Assembly: GCF_030646845.1 (NCBI RefSeq)
Contig: NZ_JAUSLE010000048.1
Location: 1 to 60,358, forward strand
DNA from: Rhodoferax sp.
GTDB lineage: Bacteria > Pseudomonadota > Gammaproteobacteria > Burkholderiales > Burkholderiaceae_C
Direction: 5' to 3'
Length of the DNA stretch: 60,358 nt
The notes under the pieces were generated by a model, which saw only the letters and a program-made list of their open reading frames with translations, had not been told where the DNA came from and did no database searches. The position numbers were made by a program, and so were the translations under genes. Shown here piece after piece: positions 42,890 to 51,751 of this stretch. Position 1 is the first letter of the stretch; the number at the start of each line of letters is the position of its first letter.

Positions 42890-43036
42890 TTACTTCAGGC
42901 CTGCAGCGCGGGCGTCTTCTGCCATCTTGCGCTTGAAGAGGAGGATGAAAAACACGCCCATTCCGAGCATGAATGCAATACCGGCAATGCTCATCAAGCC
43001 ATAGTCAGTCGTAAAAAGGTCGGTCAGCAGTTTCAT
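42890..43036 (-). CDS. DUF3149 domain micro-protein
   Basis: 48 residues starting [20 protein letters not shown], with one membrane helix ([13 protein letters not shown]) and a basic-acidic tail ([14 protein letters not shown]). This is the DUF3149 pattern. An AAGGAG site lies 8 bases before the ATG. It is probably an inner-membrane micro-protein of unknown role. Confidence 0.82.
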   Translation of the reverse strand: MKLLTDLFTTDYGLMSIAGIAFMLGMGVFFILLFKRKMAEDARAAGLK

Positions 43037-43175
43037 CGTCGTGGCTCCTTGAAATTCAACAGTTCCACTATGAGCCGCTCTGGGGGTCGATGTCCATGAC
43101 CTGCGTCAACCGTTTATGTTTGATCAGGTGGCAATCCGGTCCAGCCAGAAAGGCGAGAGAGATCCGGGCGGGTGC

Positions 43176-43601
43176 CTATCTTTCACCGGCAGACGCTACA
43201 AAATCAATAGCTGTGTACGCCCGCACGCCAAGGGCTAGCAGGCGTTTTTTCATACAGAGCACGGCGCGGTCCTTGCTTAGGAGCACGGTTTTGTGGGCGA
43301 CGGCGAGGTCGATGAATTTCTGGTCGTCCGGATCCCGGCAGGTCACGCTGGCTTTGGGCGCCAGATCGACCAGTCGCACCTGGGTGTCAAACTGCGCCAG
43401 CACGTCGCTGGCCGCGATCTGGTGGAACGCGAGGCGCACCATGATCTTGGGGTAGGTCAGCACGCGCTCCAGCTCATCGCGCATGGGCTGCGTGGCCAGC
43501 CACTGGATTGTTTTGGATGCCAGCGCCACCTTCAGCGGCTGGGCGTCCGGGTCATCAAAGACGAAGGCGTCCAGGACAATGTTGGTATCCAGGACGATCA
43601 T
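43176..43601 (-). CDS. PIN domain putative toxin nuclease
   Basis: 141 residues starting MIVLDTNIVLDAFVF, with the first acidic PIN residue. Further acidic residues lie in MRDELERVL, CRDPDDQKFIDLAV and LLSKDRAVL, completing the PIN metal site. The family is labelled toxin component of a toxin-antitoxin system, but no antitoxin gene is adjacent. The ATG overlaps the rlmL stop (ATGA). The C-terminal residues (KKRLLALGVRAYTAIDFVAS) come from a mini-repeat copy (43201-43252). Confidence 0.83.
   Translation of the reverse strand: MIVLDTNIVLDAFVFDDPDAQPLKVALASKTIQWLATQPMRDELERVLTYPKIMVRLAFHQIAASDVLAQFDTQVRLVDLAPKASVTCRDPDDQKFIDLAVAHKTVLLSKDRAVLCMKKRLLALGVRAYTAIDFVASAGER
43201..43252 (+). repeat. 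Dispersed in-gene mini-repeat, copy 6 (C-terminus of PIN gene)
   Basis: AAATCAATAGCTGTGTACGC, then AAGGGCTAGCAGGCGTTTTTT. Element order is conserved. It lies antisense to the PIN gene and is read in frame as its last conserved block. Confidence 0.65.
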
Positions 43602-44869
43602 TTGACCCGCGCCGAGCCCTTCACCATGTCGAAGCGGAACATGCGGCACTCAATGGGGCCGTTCCACATTGGCACGCGGCGCGATTCCTTCAGGCGCATC
43701 TTGCTGGGCAGCTTGAGGTCGGGCGTCAGCACCCAGGCCGTCCAGCCGGGATAGTTCTTCTTCCAATGCGTCGCCAACTGGCTGAAGAACTCACCGCCGT
43801 CTTCGGTATGCGCCAGTTCGCGCGCGCCAAAGCGGCCCTCCTGCGCGTCAACCTCGAAGTCCGCTGCGTTGTGCGCCCCTTTCGCCACACCCGCCACCTC
43901 GATGCGCTCGCCGTAGGGTGGGTTCAGCAGCATGACACCGGGTGTCTCACAGGGCGGCATGCGCTGCAGGGCATCGCCACCGCGGAACTCGATCACGTCG
44001 GCGACGCCGGCGCGCTGCGCGTTGCGCTGCGCAAAGTCGACCATGCGGTGCGCCACGTCACTGCCAAAAATAATGGGTTTTTGGCCGGGTTCGCGCACCA
44101 CTTCGGCGTCAGCAGCTTCTTTCTTCATGGCATCCCACTCCGCACGGCGAAACGGCAAATACTTCTCGAAGGCGAATCGACGGCGGCTGCCGGCGGCGAT
44201 GTTGCAGGCCATCTGCGCGGCTTCAATCGCGATCGTGCCGCTGCCGCAGCAGGGGTCATACAAGGGCAACAAATCTTCATCCCCGTCGGCCCAGCCACTG
44301 GCCGCGATCATGGCGGCGGCCAGGGTTTCCTTCAGGGGCGCATCGCCTTTGTCTTCGCGCCAGCCGCGCTTGAACAGCGGCTCGCCCGACGTGTCCAGGT
44401 AGAGCGAGCAGTGGTCGGTGGTCAGGTGGGTGTAGATGCGGGCATCGGGCCACTGGGTGTTGACGTCGGGGCGCACACCGCCCGCGGTGACGCGGAAGCG
44501 GTCGCACACGGCGTCCTTGATCTTGAGTGCTGCAAAGTTCAGCGAGGTCAGCGGGCTGTGCTGTGCCGTCACCTCCACCTTGATGCTTTCCCGTGGCGTG
44601 AACCAGCGCTCCCATGCCACCTCGCTGGCGGCGCGGTACAGGTCCTGTTCGCTGCGGTACTCGGTAAACGACAGCAGCACCAGCACGCGCTGGGCCAGGC
44701 GGCTGTAGAGGTTGAGCAGCATCGCATGCGCCAGCGAGGTGCGCACGGCGACCCCGCCGCGCTGCTTGGTCACGCAGCCCGGCGGCAAGCCGGTGATGCG
44801 CAGCACTTCAGGTGCCAGGTAGTCTTCCACGCCGGCGGCGCACGGCAAAAATAATTGAAGTTGGTTCAC
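43598..44869 (-). CDS. rlmL: THUMP-domain 23S rRNA (guanine-N2) methyltransferase, RlmL N-terminal type
   Basis: 423 residues from the GTG overlapping the rpoN stop (GTGA). The THUMP domain is about 45-155. The methyltransferase domain has YDPCCGSGTIAIEAAQMACN as SAM site and LLNPPYGERI as catalytic NPPY. It corresponds to the N-terminal half of E. coli RlmKL, which methylates G2445 of 23S rRNA. The RlmK half is absent, as in many betaproteobacteria. Part of the lptA-lptB-rpoN series. Confidence 0.88.
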   Translation of the reverse strand: MNQLQLFLPCAAGVEDYLAPEVLRITGLPPGCVTKQRGGVAVRTSLAHAMLLNLYSRLAQRVLVLLSFTEYRSEQDLYRAASEVAWERWFTPRESIKVEVTAQHSPLTSLNFAALKIKDAVCDRFRVTAGGVRPDVNTQWPDARIYTHLTTDHCSLYLDTSGEPLFKRGWREDKGDAPLKETLAAAMIAASGWADGDEDLLPLYDPCCGSGTIAIEAAQMACNIAAGSRRRFAFEKYLPFRRAEWDAMKKEAADAEVVREPGQKPIIFGSDVAHRMVDFAQRNAQRAGVADVIEFRGGDALQRMPPCETPGVMLLNPPYGERIEVAGVAKGAHNAADFEVDAQEGRFGARELAHTEDGGEFFSQLATHWKKNYPGWTAWVLTPDLKLPSKMRLKESRRVPMWNGPIECRMFRFDMVKGSARVK

Positions 44870-46458
44870 AATGCTTTTCTCAAGGAGGCGGGGGCAATCC
44901 GGAGCCCCTCGCGGTATTTGGCCACGGTGCGGCGTGCACACTCGATGCCCTGCTCTTTGAGCATCTCGGAAATCTGGTTGTCACTGAGCGGTTTTTTCTC
45001 GCTCTCGGCGCTGATGAACTGCTTGATCAGGGCTCGCACTGCCGTGCTGGACGCGTTGCCGCCCGAGTCGGTGCCCAGGCCGGAGCCAAAGAAATACTTG
45101 AGCTCGAAGGTGCCGAATGGCGTCGCCATGTATTTGGCGGTGGTCACCCGGCTGATGGTGGACTCGTGCAGGCCCAGCTCGTCGGCAATTTCACGCAGCA
45201 CCAGCGGGCGCATGGCCAGCTCACCATGGGTGAAGAAGTTCTTTTGCCGCTCCACGATGGCGTTGCTGACCCGGAGAATGGTGTCGAAGCGCTGCTGGAT
45301 GTTCTTGATGAACCAGCGCGCCTCCTGCAGGCGCTGCTGCAGCGCGGCATAGCTTGCCGCGTCGCTGCCGCCGCCCTTGTGCTGCTTGAGGGCATTGGCG
45401 TAGATGTCGTGCACCCGCAGGCGCGGCATCACATCCGTATTGAGTCGCACCTGAAATTTGGCTTGCGCACCTTTGCCGACCTTGATGACCAGCACGTCCG
45501 GCACGACGACGTTGCGCTCCACATCGACAAAACGCCGTCCCGGCTTGGGCTCCAGGCGGCCGATGAGCGCAATGGCTTCGCGCACGGCGGCATCAGAGGC
45601 GCCGCACAACTGCACCAGACGCTTCACGTCACGCCGGGCCAGTAACTCCATGGGTTGGGCGCAAATGCGCAGGGCGACATTCGCCGTTGCCTTCTCTTTC
45701 GGGGCCGAACCGCCCCGCTGCAGCAGGGCCTGCAACTGCAAGGTCAGGCACTCAGCCAGATCCCGCGCACCCACGCCTGCAGGCTCCAGGTTTTGCAGCA
45801 GGGACAAGGCCACCGTGAAGTGGTGCACCAGTTGTTCGATCTGCGCTTCATCCTTGCCGGCCAGTCCCTCGGCCAGTGAGGTGAGTGAGTCTTCCAGGTA
45901 ACCGTCATCATTCAGCGACTCGATCAGGAATCGCAGCGCCGCACGGTCTTCTTCACTCAGGCGCAAGGCCAGCGCCTGTCGATGCAGGTGGGCCTGCAGC
46001 GACTCCTGGGTGCGCGCCATCTCGGTCACGTCGGCGTCTTCGTTGCCGTTGAGGTTGTTGTTGTGCGCCTTGGCGTCGCCACCCCACTCGCTGTCGTCGG
46101 GGGACATCACCGCATTGCCGTCGCCGTCCCAGCTCTGTCCATCGTCTGCTGAGAGTGGCGTGACTTCGTTGTCAGATTCGTTGCTAACCCTTGTCTCGGT
46201 TGTGTACTCTGCTACTGAATGTGTCGCAGATTCTGCGTCAAGATCGTCATTGCGAACCGGCGTGTCGGCCTGCGCCAAGCCAAACTCCTCGCGCGGCGGC
46301 TCGTCGGCGCCAAGCTCCAGAAACGGGTTCTCATCCAGCATCTGGTCAACCTCCTGGCTGAGCTCCAGCGTCGACAGCTGCAACAACCTGATGGACTGCT
46401 GCAACTGCGGCGTTAGCGCCAGGTGTTGTGAAACACGAAGTGAAAGACCCTGTTTCAT
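44866..46458 (-). CDS. rpoN: RNA polymerase sigma-54 factor
   Basis: 530 residues. Region I (MKQGLSLRVSQHLALTPQLQQSIRLLQLS) binds bEBP activators. A long acidic region II is followed by the core-binding domain and the HTH. The C-terminal RpoN box ARRTVAKYRE is intact, so -24/-12 promoter recognition is expected. Its ATG abuts the lptB stop with no gap, and its stop overlaps rlmL. Confidence 0.97.
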   Translation of the reverse strand: MKQGLSLRVSQHLALTPQLQQSIRLLQLSTLELSQEVDQMLDENPFLELGADEPPREEFGLAQADTPVRNDDLDAESATHSVAEYTTETRVSNESDNEVTPLSADDGQSWDGDGNAVMSPDDSEWGGDAKAHNNNLNGNEDADVTEMARTQESLQAHLHRQALALRLSEEDRAALRFLIESLNDDGYLEDSLTSLAEGLAGKDEAQIEQLVHHFTVALSLLQNLEPAGVGARDLAECLTLQLQALLQRGGSAPKEKATANVALRICAQPMELLARRDVKRLVQLCGASDAAVREAIALIGRLEPKPGRRFVDVERNVVVPDVLVIKVGKGAQAKFQVRLNTDVMPRLRVHDIYANALKQHKGGGSDAASYAALQQRLQEARWFIKNIQQRFDTILRVSNAIVERQKNFFTHGELAMRPLVLREIADELGLHESTISRVTTAKYMATPFGTFELKYFFGSGLGTDSGGNASSTAVRALIKQFISAESEKKPLSDNQISEMLKEQGIECARRTVAKYREGLRIAPASLRKAL

Positions 46459-47256
46459 CTACATCTTGAAGTGTTCACCGAGATACACGCGACGCACATT
46501 CGCATCATTGACGATCTCGGAAGGGGTGCCCTGCGCCAGCACGGTGCCATCGCTGATGATGTAAGCATGGTCACAGATGCCCAGCGTTTCGCGCACATTG
46601 TGGTCGGTGATCAATACCCCGATGCCCCGGTTCTTCAGGAAGCTGATGATGCGCTGGATCTCGATCACGGCGATCGGGTCGATCCCCGCAAACGGTTCGT
46701 CCAGCAGGATGAAGCGCGGCTGGGTGGCCAGCGCGCGCGCAATCTCCACCCGGCGCCGCTCACCGCCTGACAAAGCCAGCGCCGGCGTCTCCCGCAGGTG
46801 TTCCACCCGCAGATCCTGCAGCAGACCGGTCAGGCGCCGTTCGATCTCTGCCTTGGCCAGGGGTTTGCCCGACTCGTCATGCTGCAACTCCAGCACCGCC
46901 CGCACGTTGTCTTCCACGTTCAGTTTGCGAAAAATGGACGCTTCCTGCGGCAGGTAACTCAGGCCCAGCCGGGCCCGCTGGTGGATGGGCATGTGCTCCA
47001 CCGACTGCCCATCAATGGTGATGTCACCCGCACTGGCGTGCACCAGACCCACGATCATGTAGAACGATGTGGTTTTGCCGGCGCCGTTGGGACCCAGCAG
47101 GCCGACGATCTCGCCTTTGCGCACTACCAGGGACACATCCTTGACGGCCTTGCGGCTGCCATAGAACTTCTGCAGGTGACTGACTTCGAGCCGGCTTTCG
47201 CCACTGGCGGCGTCGATCCGGGAAGGGGTCACACTGACGGCAAGGTCTTCGGTCAC
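46459..47256 (-). CDS. lptB: LPS export ABC transporter ATPase LptB
   Basis: 265 residues with a GTG start overlapping the lptA stop (GTGA). Walker A is GPNGAGKTT, the ABC signature ALSGGERRRVEIARAL, and Walker B FILLDEPFAGID. It powers LPS extraction from the inner membrane with LptF and LptG. An N-terminal extension of about 20 residues precedes the ABC domain (LEVSHLQKFYGSRKAV). Confidence 0.96.
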   Translation of the reverse strand: MTEDLAVSVTPSRIDAASGESRLEVSHLQKFYGSRKAVKDVSLVVRKGEIVGLLGPNGAGKTTSFYMIVGLVHASAGDITIDGQSVEHMPIHQRARLGLSYLPQEASIFRKLNVEDNVRAVLELQHDESGKPLAKAEIERRLTGLLQDLRVEHLRETPALALSGGERRRVEIARALATQPRFILLDEPFAGIDPIAVIEIQRIISFLKNRGIGVLITDHNVRETLGICDHAYIISDGTVLAQGTPSEIVNDANVRRVYLGEHFKM

Positions 47257-47888
47257 TTCTTCTCCCCGCCTAGAGTCGTGGTGGCGCGAAGCGCTGGGGC
47301 CGGCGCTTGCGGCGCTGTGGCGTTGGCCGGCGGAACTGCCGTCGCCGCGTCAGGCTTTGGCGTCAGCATGGCCCGCACGCGCCCGGCCGGCGCACCCGGG
47401 CTACTCTTGGCTACTGAGCCGTCGATGGTGAAGACGTCTGTGAGGTTGTTGTAAACAATCACGGCACCGGTCATCTCATCATTGAGCTTGGCACCCTGAT
47501 AGCGACGCAGCTGCGCTGTTTTGATGAACTTCACTGTGTCGGCCCGGCTGTCGTACTCAATGATCTCGCCTTCGCCCTCAATGAATTCATCCACGCCTTC
47601 CCGTTTTTGCCGGAAGAACGCGAGCTTGCCCGGCTCTGCGGTCACTACGCCCAATTGATAACCCTCGGCATCCTGGCGTACGTCGATCCTGGCGCCGCGG
47701 ATCAGGATGGTGCCTTTGGTCAAAACCACCCGTCCGGTAAAGACACTGGTCTGGTTCAGATCGTCGTGCCGCAAGGCATCCGCTTCCACATTCATGGGCT
47801 TGTTGCGGTCGGCTTTTTCGGCGTTGGCCCAACCCCCGGAAAGGGCCAAGGCCGCGATCAGAAGCAGGGGGGGGAGTGGTGATTTCAT
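47253..47888 (-). CDS. lptA: LPS transport periplasmic protein LptA
   Basis: 211 residues. A signal peptide (LPPLLLIAALALSGGWANA) precedes an OstA-like beta-jellyroll (PMNVEADALRHDDLNQTSVF, GRVVLTKGTILIRGARIDV) and a Pro/Ala-rich tail. LptA forms the periplasmic bridge for LPS. The usual upstream partner lptC is not here; a 260-bp gap and dsbA precede it. Confidence 0.94.
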   Translation of the reverse strand: MKSPLPPLLLIAALALSGGWANAEKADRNKPMNVEADALRHDDLNQTSVFTGRVVLTKGTILIRGARIDVRQDAEGYQLGVVTAEPGKLAFFRQKREGVDEFIEGEGEIIEYDSRADTVKFIKTAQLRRYQGAKLNDEMTGAVIVYNNLTDVFTIDGSVAKSSPGAPAGRVRAMLTPKPDAATAVPPANATAPQAPAPALRATTTLGGEKK

Positions 47889-48148
47889 AAAGGCACGAAT
47901 CTTGCATTAACGACTTGTTTCTTCATTGTAACGACCAGATTCAGTGTGTTACCACCCGGACAGCACCCGGGCGGTCCTGATCACGAGATTGTTTGAGACG
48001 GTCGGGAAATCATGCCCAGACAATGGACCCATCTTGCGCTGATTCAGCGGCGGGCGCTTGAGCTAACGCAAGGGCGCGTTACCCCGGACGCGAGCTGGCT
48101 GCAGAGCCGCTTTTGGGCTCGTGCCGCGTTGATGTCGGCGGGGTCAGT

Positions 48149-48823
48149 TCATCGGCCGCTGCGGATGCCTGCGGCGAGAAAATCCACGATCTGCAGGGCG
48201 CGATCCATGTTCTTGGCGAGTGTGCCATCGGTGTAGAAACGACCTGCCACGCCGAGTGCGGGAACGCCCTCGACCTTGTAGGCGTTTTGCAGCTGGGTGC
48301 CACGCGTCGCCTTGGTCGCGACCGAGAATGAGTTGTAGTGCTCCAGGAACTTCGCTTTGTCCACGCCTTGCTTGGCCACCCAGGCGGCGATGGCGTCGGC
48401 CCGGGCCAGGTCTTGTCTTTCAACGTGAATGGCGGCAAACACCTTGCGGTGCAGCTGGTCCACCAAACCCATGGCCTCCAGGGCATAGAACAGGCGCTGC
48501 TGCGGCACAAAATCGTCGCGGAAGGCAACCGGCACCCGTCGCACCGCAAGGTCTTTGGGCGCGCGTTTGATCCAGGCATCGAGTGCCGGCTCAAAGGTAT
48601 TGCAGTGGGGACAGCTGTACCAGAAGAATTCGATGACTTCAATCTTGCCGGCAGGAGCGTCCACGGGCACCCGCTTGTCCAGCGCCAGATAGTCTTCGCC
48701 TGCTTGCGGGGCTTTGCCCTGAACCTGGGCCGGGGTAGTGGTCTGGGCCCGTGCTGCTGGCAATACCAGTGCACCTGCCGCCAGCGCGACGCCACCGGCA
48801 AGGGAAAAATCACGACGCTTCAT
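48149..48823 (-). CDS. dsbA: Thiol:disulfide interchange protein DsbA
   Basis: 224 residues from the ATG at 48823, with AGGAG upstream. The signal MKRRDFSLAGGVALAAGALV is Tat-like in pattern. The thioredoxin fold has active site CPHC (FFWYSCPHCNTFEP) and a cis-Pro loop (VEGVPALGVAGRFY). It introduces disulfides in periplasmic proteins. The 260 bp between its stop and lptA hold no gene I can support. Confidence 0.94.
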   Translation of the reverse strand: MKRRDFSLAGGVALAAGALVLPAARAQTTTPAQVQGKAPQAGEDYLALDKRVPVDAPAGKIEVIEFFWYSCPHCNTFEPALDAWIKRAPKDLAVRRVPVAFRDDFVPQQRLFYALEAMGLVDQLHRKVFAAIHVERQDLARADAIAAWVAKQGVDKAKFLEHYNSFSVATKATRGTQLQNAYKVEGVPALGVAGRFYTDGTLAKNMDRALQIVDFLAAGIRSGR

Positions 48824-48887
48824 CTTCAAACACTCCTGTTAAATCAATCAGACCAGGTCAACCATGGAAAGTTCAGCGCCGCCGCAG

Positions 48888-49499
48888 CTATCGCTGCACC
48901 CTTACCAAGGCCGTCTCCATGCCGGCAGACTCCAGTCTTTCCTTGGTCCTGTCGGCATCCTCTTTTTTGTCGAAGGGGCCGACACGTACCCGGTAGACCG
49001 TGCGGCCCGACTGTTCACGTTCAGATACTTTGGCTTCCACGCCACTGAGTGACAATTTGGCCCGCTGACTTTCCGCGTCTTCAGGGGTGCGAAAGGCTCC
49101 GACCTGAACGAAGTAGGCGAACGGCTCAGCCGTGGTGCCAGACGAGCGCGCTTTGGCCAGATCACCCAGGGGGTCTGCAGACACAGCCGGCTTCACTTCG
49201 GTTTTCGGCGCGGGGCCTGGCGCCGCGCCGACGTCAGGCGTTGGCGCAGGCGCTGTCACCGCTGGTGCGGCCGGTTTGGCTGGATTTTTCCCGTACAAGG
49301 GGGCGTTGGGGTCCCAGTTCTTGTTCTTCTGGGTCTCCGCAACATCCTGATCAACGCTGCGACTTTGCCCTTTGTTGACGAACGGAATCGGGACCTTGGT
49401 GACGTAGACGGCAACCGCCAGCGCCGCTCCGAGGCCTACCACTACCCCAATGACGAAGCCCAGAATAGTTCCACCGCGTTGCTGTTTCATGTATTGCAT
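48888..49499 (-). CDS. SPOR domain inner-membrane protein
   Basis: 203 residues. A short cytoplasmic N-terminus leads into one membrane helix (GTILGFVIGVVVGLGAALAVAVYV), then a Pro/Ala-rich periplasmic linker and a C-terminal SPOR domain (AYFVQVGAFRTPEDAESQRA, VYRVRVGPFDKKEDADR) that binds denuded peptidoglycan. It resembles FtsN/DedD-like division proteins. It lies 12 bp downstream of argS and 64 bp before dsbA. Confidence 0.9.
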   Translation of the reverse strand: MQYMKQQRGGTILGFVIGVVVGLGAALAVAVYVTKVPIPFVNKGQSRSVDQDVAETQKNKNWDPNAPLYGKNPAKPAAPAVTAPAPTPDVGAAPGPAPKTEVKPAVSADPLGDLAKARSSGTTAEPFAYFVQVGAFRTPEDAESQRAKLSLSGVEAKVSEREQSGRTVYRVRVGPFDKKEDADRTKERLESAGMETALVRVQR

Positions 49500-49511
49500 T
49501 TCAATTTCAAT

Positions 49512-51185
49512 TTACATTTTTTGCGGGGCACTCACACCCAGCACCGCCAGGCCATTGTGCAGCACCTGCGCCGTCGCGGCGACCAGTGCCAACCGGGCCC
49601 GTTTCACCGTTTCATCATCCACCAGAATACGTTCCGCGTCGTAATAGCTGTGGTAGCAGGCGGCGAGTTCGCGCAGGTAAAAAGTCACGTCGTGCGGTGC
49701 AAAATCCACGGCCGCGGCGGTCAGCATTTCGGGGTACCGGGCCAGCAGCAGCATGAGGGCCTGGGCCTGCGGGCTCTGCAGGGGCGTGAGGTCCACATCC
49801 TGGAGCGTGGCCACGTCGCCACCCCACGCCGCGAGCACCGAACAAATCCGGGCATGCGCGTACTGCACGTAGTACACCGGGTTGTCGTTGTTCTTGGCCA
49901 CCGCCAGATCCACGTCAAAGGTGTATTCGGTGTCAGGCTTGCGGCTGAGCAGAAAGAAGCGCACGGCGTCCTTGCTGGTCCAGTCGATCAGGTCGCGCAG
50001 CGTCACATAGCTGCCGGCCCGCTTGGAGATCTTCACTTCCTCACCGCCGCGCACCACGCGCACCATCGTGTGCAGCACGTAGTCCGGGTAACCTTGCGGG
50101 ATGCCGACGCCGGCGGCTTGCAGGCCGGCACGCACCCTTGAGATAGTGCCGTGGTGATCGGTGCCCTGAATGTTGACCACCTTCTCAAAGCCCCGTTCCC
50201 ACTTGGTGATGTGGTAGGCCACATCCGGCACGAAGTAGGTGTAGGTGCCGTCGCCCTTGCGCATGACGCGGTCCTTGTCGTCACCATACTCGGTCGACTT
50301 CAGCCACAGCGCGCCATCGTGCTCGTAGGTCTTGCCGGCGTCGTGCAATTTCTTCACCACGTCATCGACCTTGCCGCTCAGGTACAGGCTGGACTCCAGG
50401 TAGTAGTTGTCGAACCGGACGGAGAACGCCTTCAGGTCCAGATCCTGCTCGTGGCGCAAGTAAGCCACGGCGAACAGGCGGATATCGTCCAGCGCCTCCA
50501 CGTCACCCGAGGCGGTGTATTCGCGGTCGTCCGAGTGGACGGTCTTTTTCGCCAAGAAGTCGGCCGCAATGTCGGCAATGTAGTCGCCGTTGTAGGCTTG
50601 TTCGGGCCACTCGGGGTCGCCCGGCTTGAAGCCCCTGGCGCGCAGCTGGGTGCTGGTGGCGAGCGTGCCAATCTGAACCCCGGCGTCGTTGTAATAGAAC
50701 TCGCGGTACACCTCCCAACCCTGGGTCTGGTACAGGTTGCAGATGGCATCGCCCAAGGCGGCCTGGCGGCCATGCCCCACGTGCAGCGGACCCGTCGGAT
50801 TGGCCGAGACAAATTCCACCAGCATGCGGTGGCCGGTTGTGGCCTGGCCGCCAAAGCTTGAGCCGCGCGCCAGCACTTCACGCACGATTTGCTGCTTGGC
50901 CTCGGGCTTGAGCCTGATATTGATGAAGCCGGGGCCGGCAATATCGATCGCATCAACCCAGCGCTGAAAAGGGGCTGCTGTCAGCAATGCGGCGCGCAGA
51001 TTTTCAGCCAGTTGGCGCGGGTTGAGCTTCAGCGGTTTGGCCAGCTGCATGGCGGCTGTGGTGGCGAGGTCGCCGTGGCTGGCCACCTTGGGCGACTCAA
51101 AGGCGGCTTTGGCACCTGCTCCGGGGGACAGGTTTTCCAGCGCATGGCGCAGGGCTTCGAGCAATTCAATTTTTACAGACAACAT
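49512..51185 (-). CDS. argS: Arginyl-tRNA synthetase
   Basis: 557 residues. The HIGH motif is [16 protein letters not shown]. The KMSKS-like loop is [11 protein letters not shown]. The C-terminal DALR anticodon-binding domain is present ([16 protein letters not shown] and on). Full family length. It charges tRNA-Arg in the cytoplasm. Likely co-transcribed with the SPOR gene. Confidence 0.97.
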   Translation of the reverse strand: MLSVKIELLEALRHALENLSPGAGAKAAFESPKVASHGDLATTAAMQLAKPLKLNPRQLAENLRAALLTAAPFQRWVDAIDIAGPGFINIRLKPEAKQQIVREVLARGSSFGGQATTGHRMLVEFVSANPTGPLHVGHGRQAALGDAICNLYQTQGWEVYREFYYNDAGVQIGTLATSTQLRARGFKPGDPEWPEQAYNGDYIADIAADFLAKKTVHSDDREYTASGDVEALDDIRLFAVAYLRHEQDLDLKAFSVRFDNYYLESSLYLSGKVDDVVKKLHDAGKTYEHDGALWLKSTEYGDDKDRVMRKGDGTYTYFVPDVAYHITKWERGFEKVVNIQGTDHHGTISRVRAGLQAAGVGIPQGYPDYVLHTMVRVVRGGEEVKISKRAGSYVTLRDLIDWTSKDAVRFFLLSRKPDTEYTFDVDLAVAKNNDNPVYYVQYAHARICSVLAAWGGDVATLQDVDLTPLQSPQAQALMLLLARYPEMLTAAAVDFAPHDVTFYLRELAACYHSYYDAERILVDDETVKRARLALVAATAQVLHNGLAVLGVSAPQKM

Positions 51186-51324
51186 GATTTCATTTTACGG
51201 GGCGAGCCGGTCGCGCCCAATCGGCGCAACGGTAACGCTTTGTCTTCAGGTTTGCCAATCGGCGCGTTGTGTGTTCGAATTCCGGCCGGAATCTCCCTCC
51301 AAACCCGCTTTTAAAGGAAACACA

Positions 51325-51687
51325 ATGAAGAAGTTTTTGACCCTCCTCGCTTTGGGCTTGTCCCTTTCCCTCGGTGCTGCCCACGCCGCGGACGACAAGG
51401 CCGCCACCAAGCAGCAAAGCAAGATGGGCATGTGCAACAAGGAGGCGGGTGACAAAAAAGGAGATGAGCGAAAAGCCTTCATGAAAGAGTGTTTGAGTGC
51501 CAAACCTGCGGCCGCAAGCCCGGCTTGTGAGAAGTCCGCCGCGGACAAGAAGCTCGCCGGCGCCGCGAAAAGCAGCCACATCAAGAAGTGCATGGCCGAT
51601 GAACAGGCCGGCGCCAAGCCGGAAGCAGCGGCGAAGCCCGAAGCGGCCGCCAAACCAGCGGCTGCAGCGCCCGCAGCGAAGAAATAA
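51325..51687 (+). CDS. psiF: PsiF-repeat exported protein
   Basis: 120 residues, ATG with AAAGGAA upstream. A signal peptide (FLTLLALGLSLSLGAAHA) precedes two PsiF repeats (KMGMCNKEAGDKKGDERKAF and the SPACEKSAADKKLAGAAKSS copy), each with paired Cys. A KPEAAAKPEAAAKPAAAA tail ends the protein. PsiF is phosphate-starvation inducible in E. coli; its function is unknown. Monocistronic, with a strong terminator. Confidence 0.9.
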   Translation: MKKFLTLLALGLSLSLGAAHAADDKAATKQQSKMGMCNKEAGDKKGDERKAFMKECLSAKPAAASPACEKSAADKKLAGAAKSSHIKKCMADEQAGAKPEAAAKPEAAAKPAAAAPAAKK

Positions 51688-51699
51688 GTCGTTCGCATA

Positions 51700-51736
51700 A
51701 AAAACCCCGCCGGTCTTGCCCGGCGGGGTTTTCTTT
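51700..51736 (+). terminator. Rho-independent terminator after psiF
   Basis: AACCCCGCCGG-TCTTGC-CCGGCGGGGTT followed by TTCTTTT: an 11-bp stem. It ends 16 bases before the next start, so the glycosyltransferase either has its own promoter here or depends on read-through. Confidence 0.92.
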
Positions 51737-51751
51737 TGGCATGATGCGGCC

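Noticed and set aside
48012..48236. Small frame between lptA and dsbA
   Set aside because: No ribosome site or recognisable domain, and it overlaps the dsbA end antisense.
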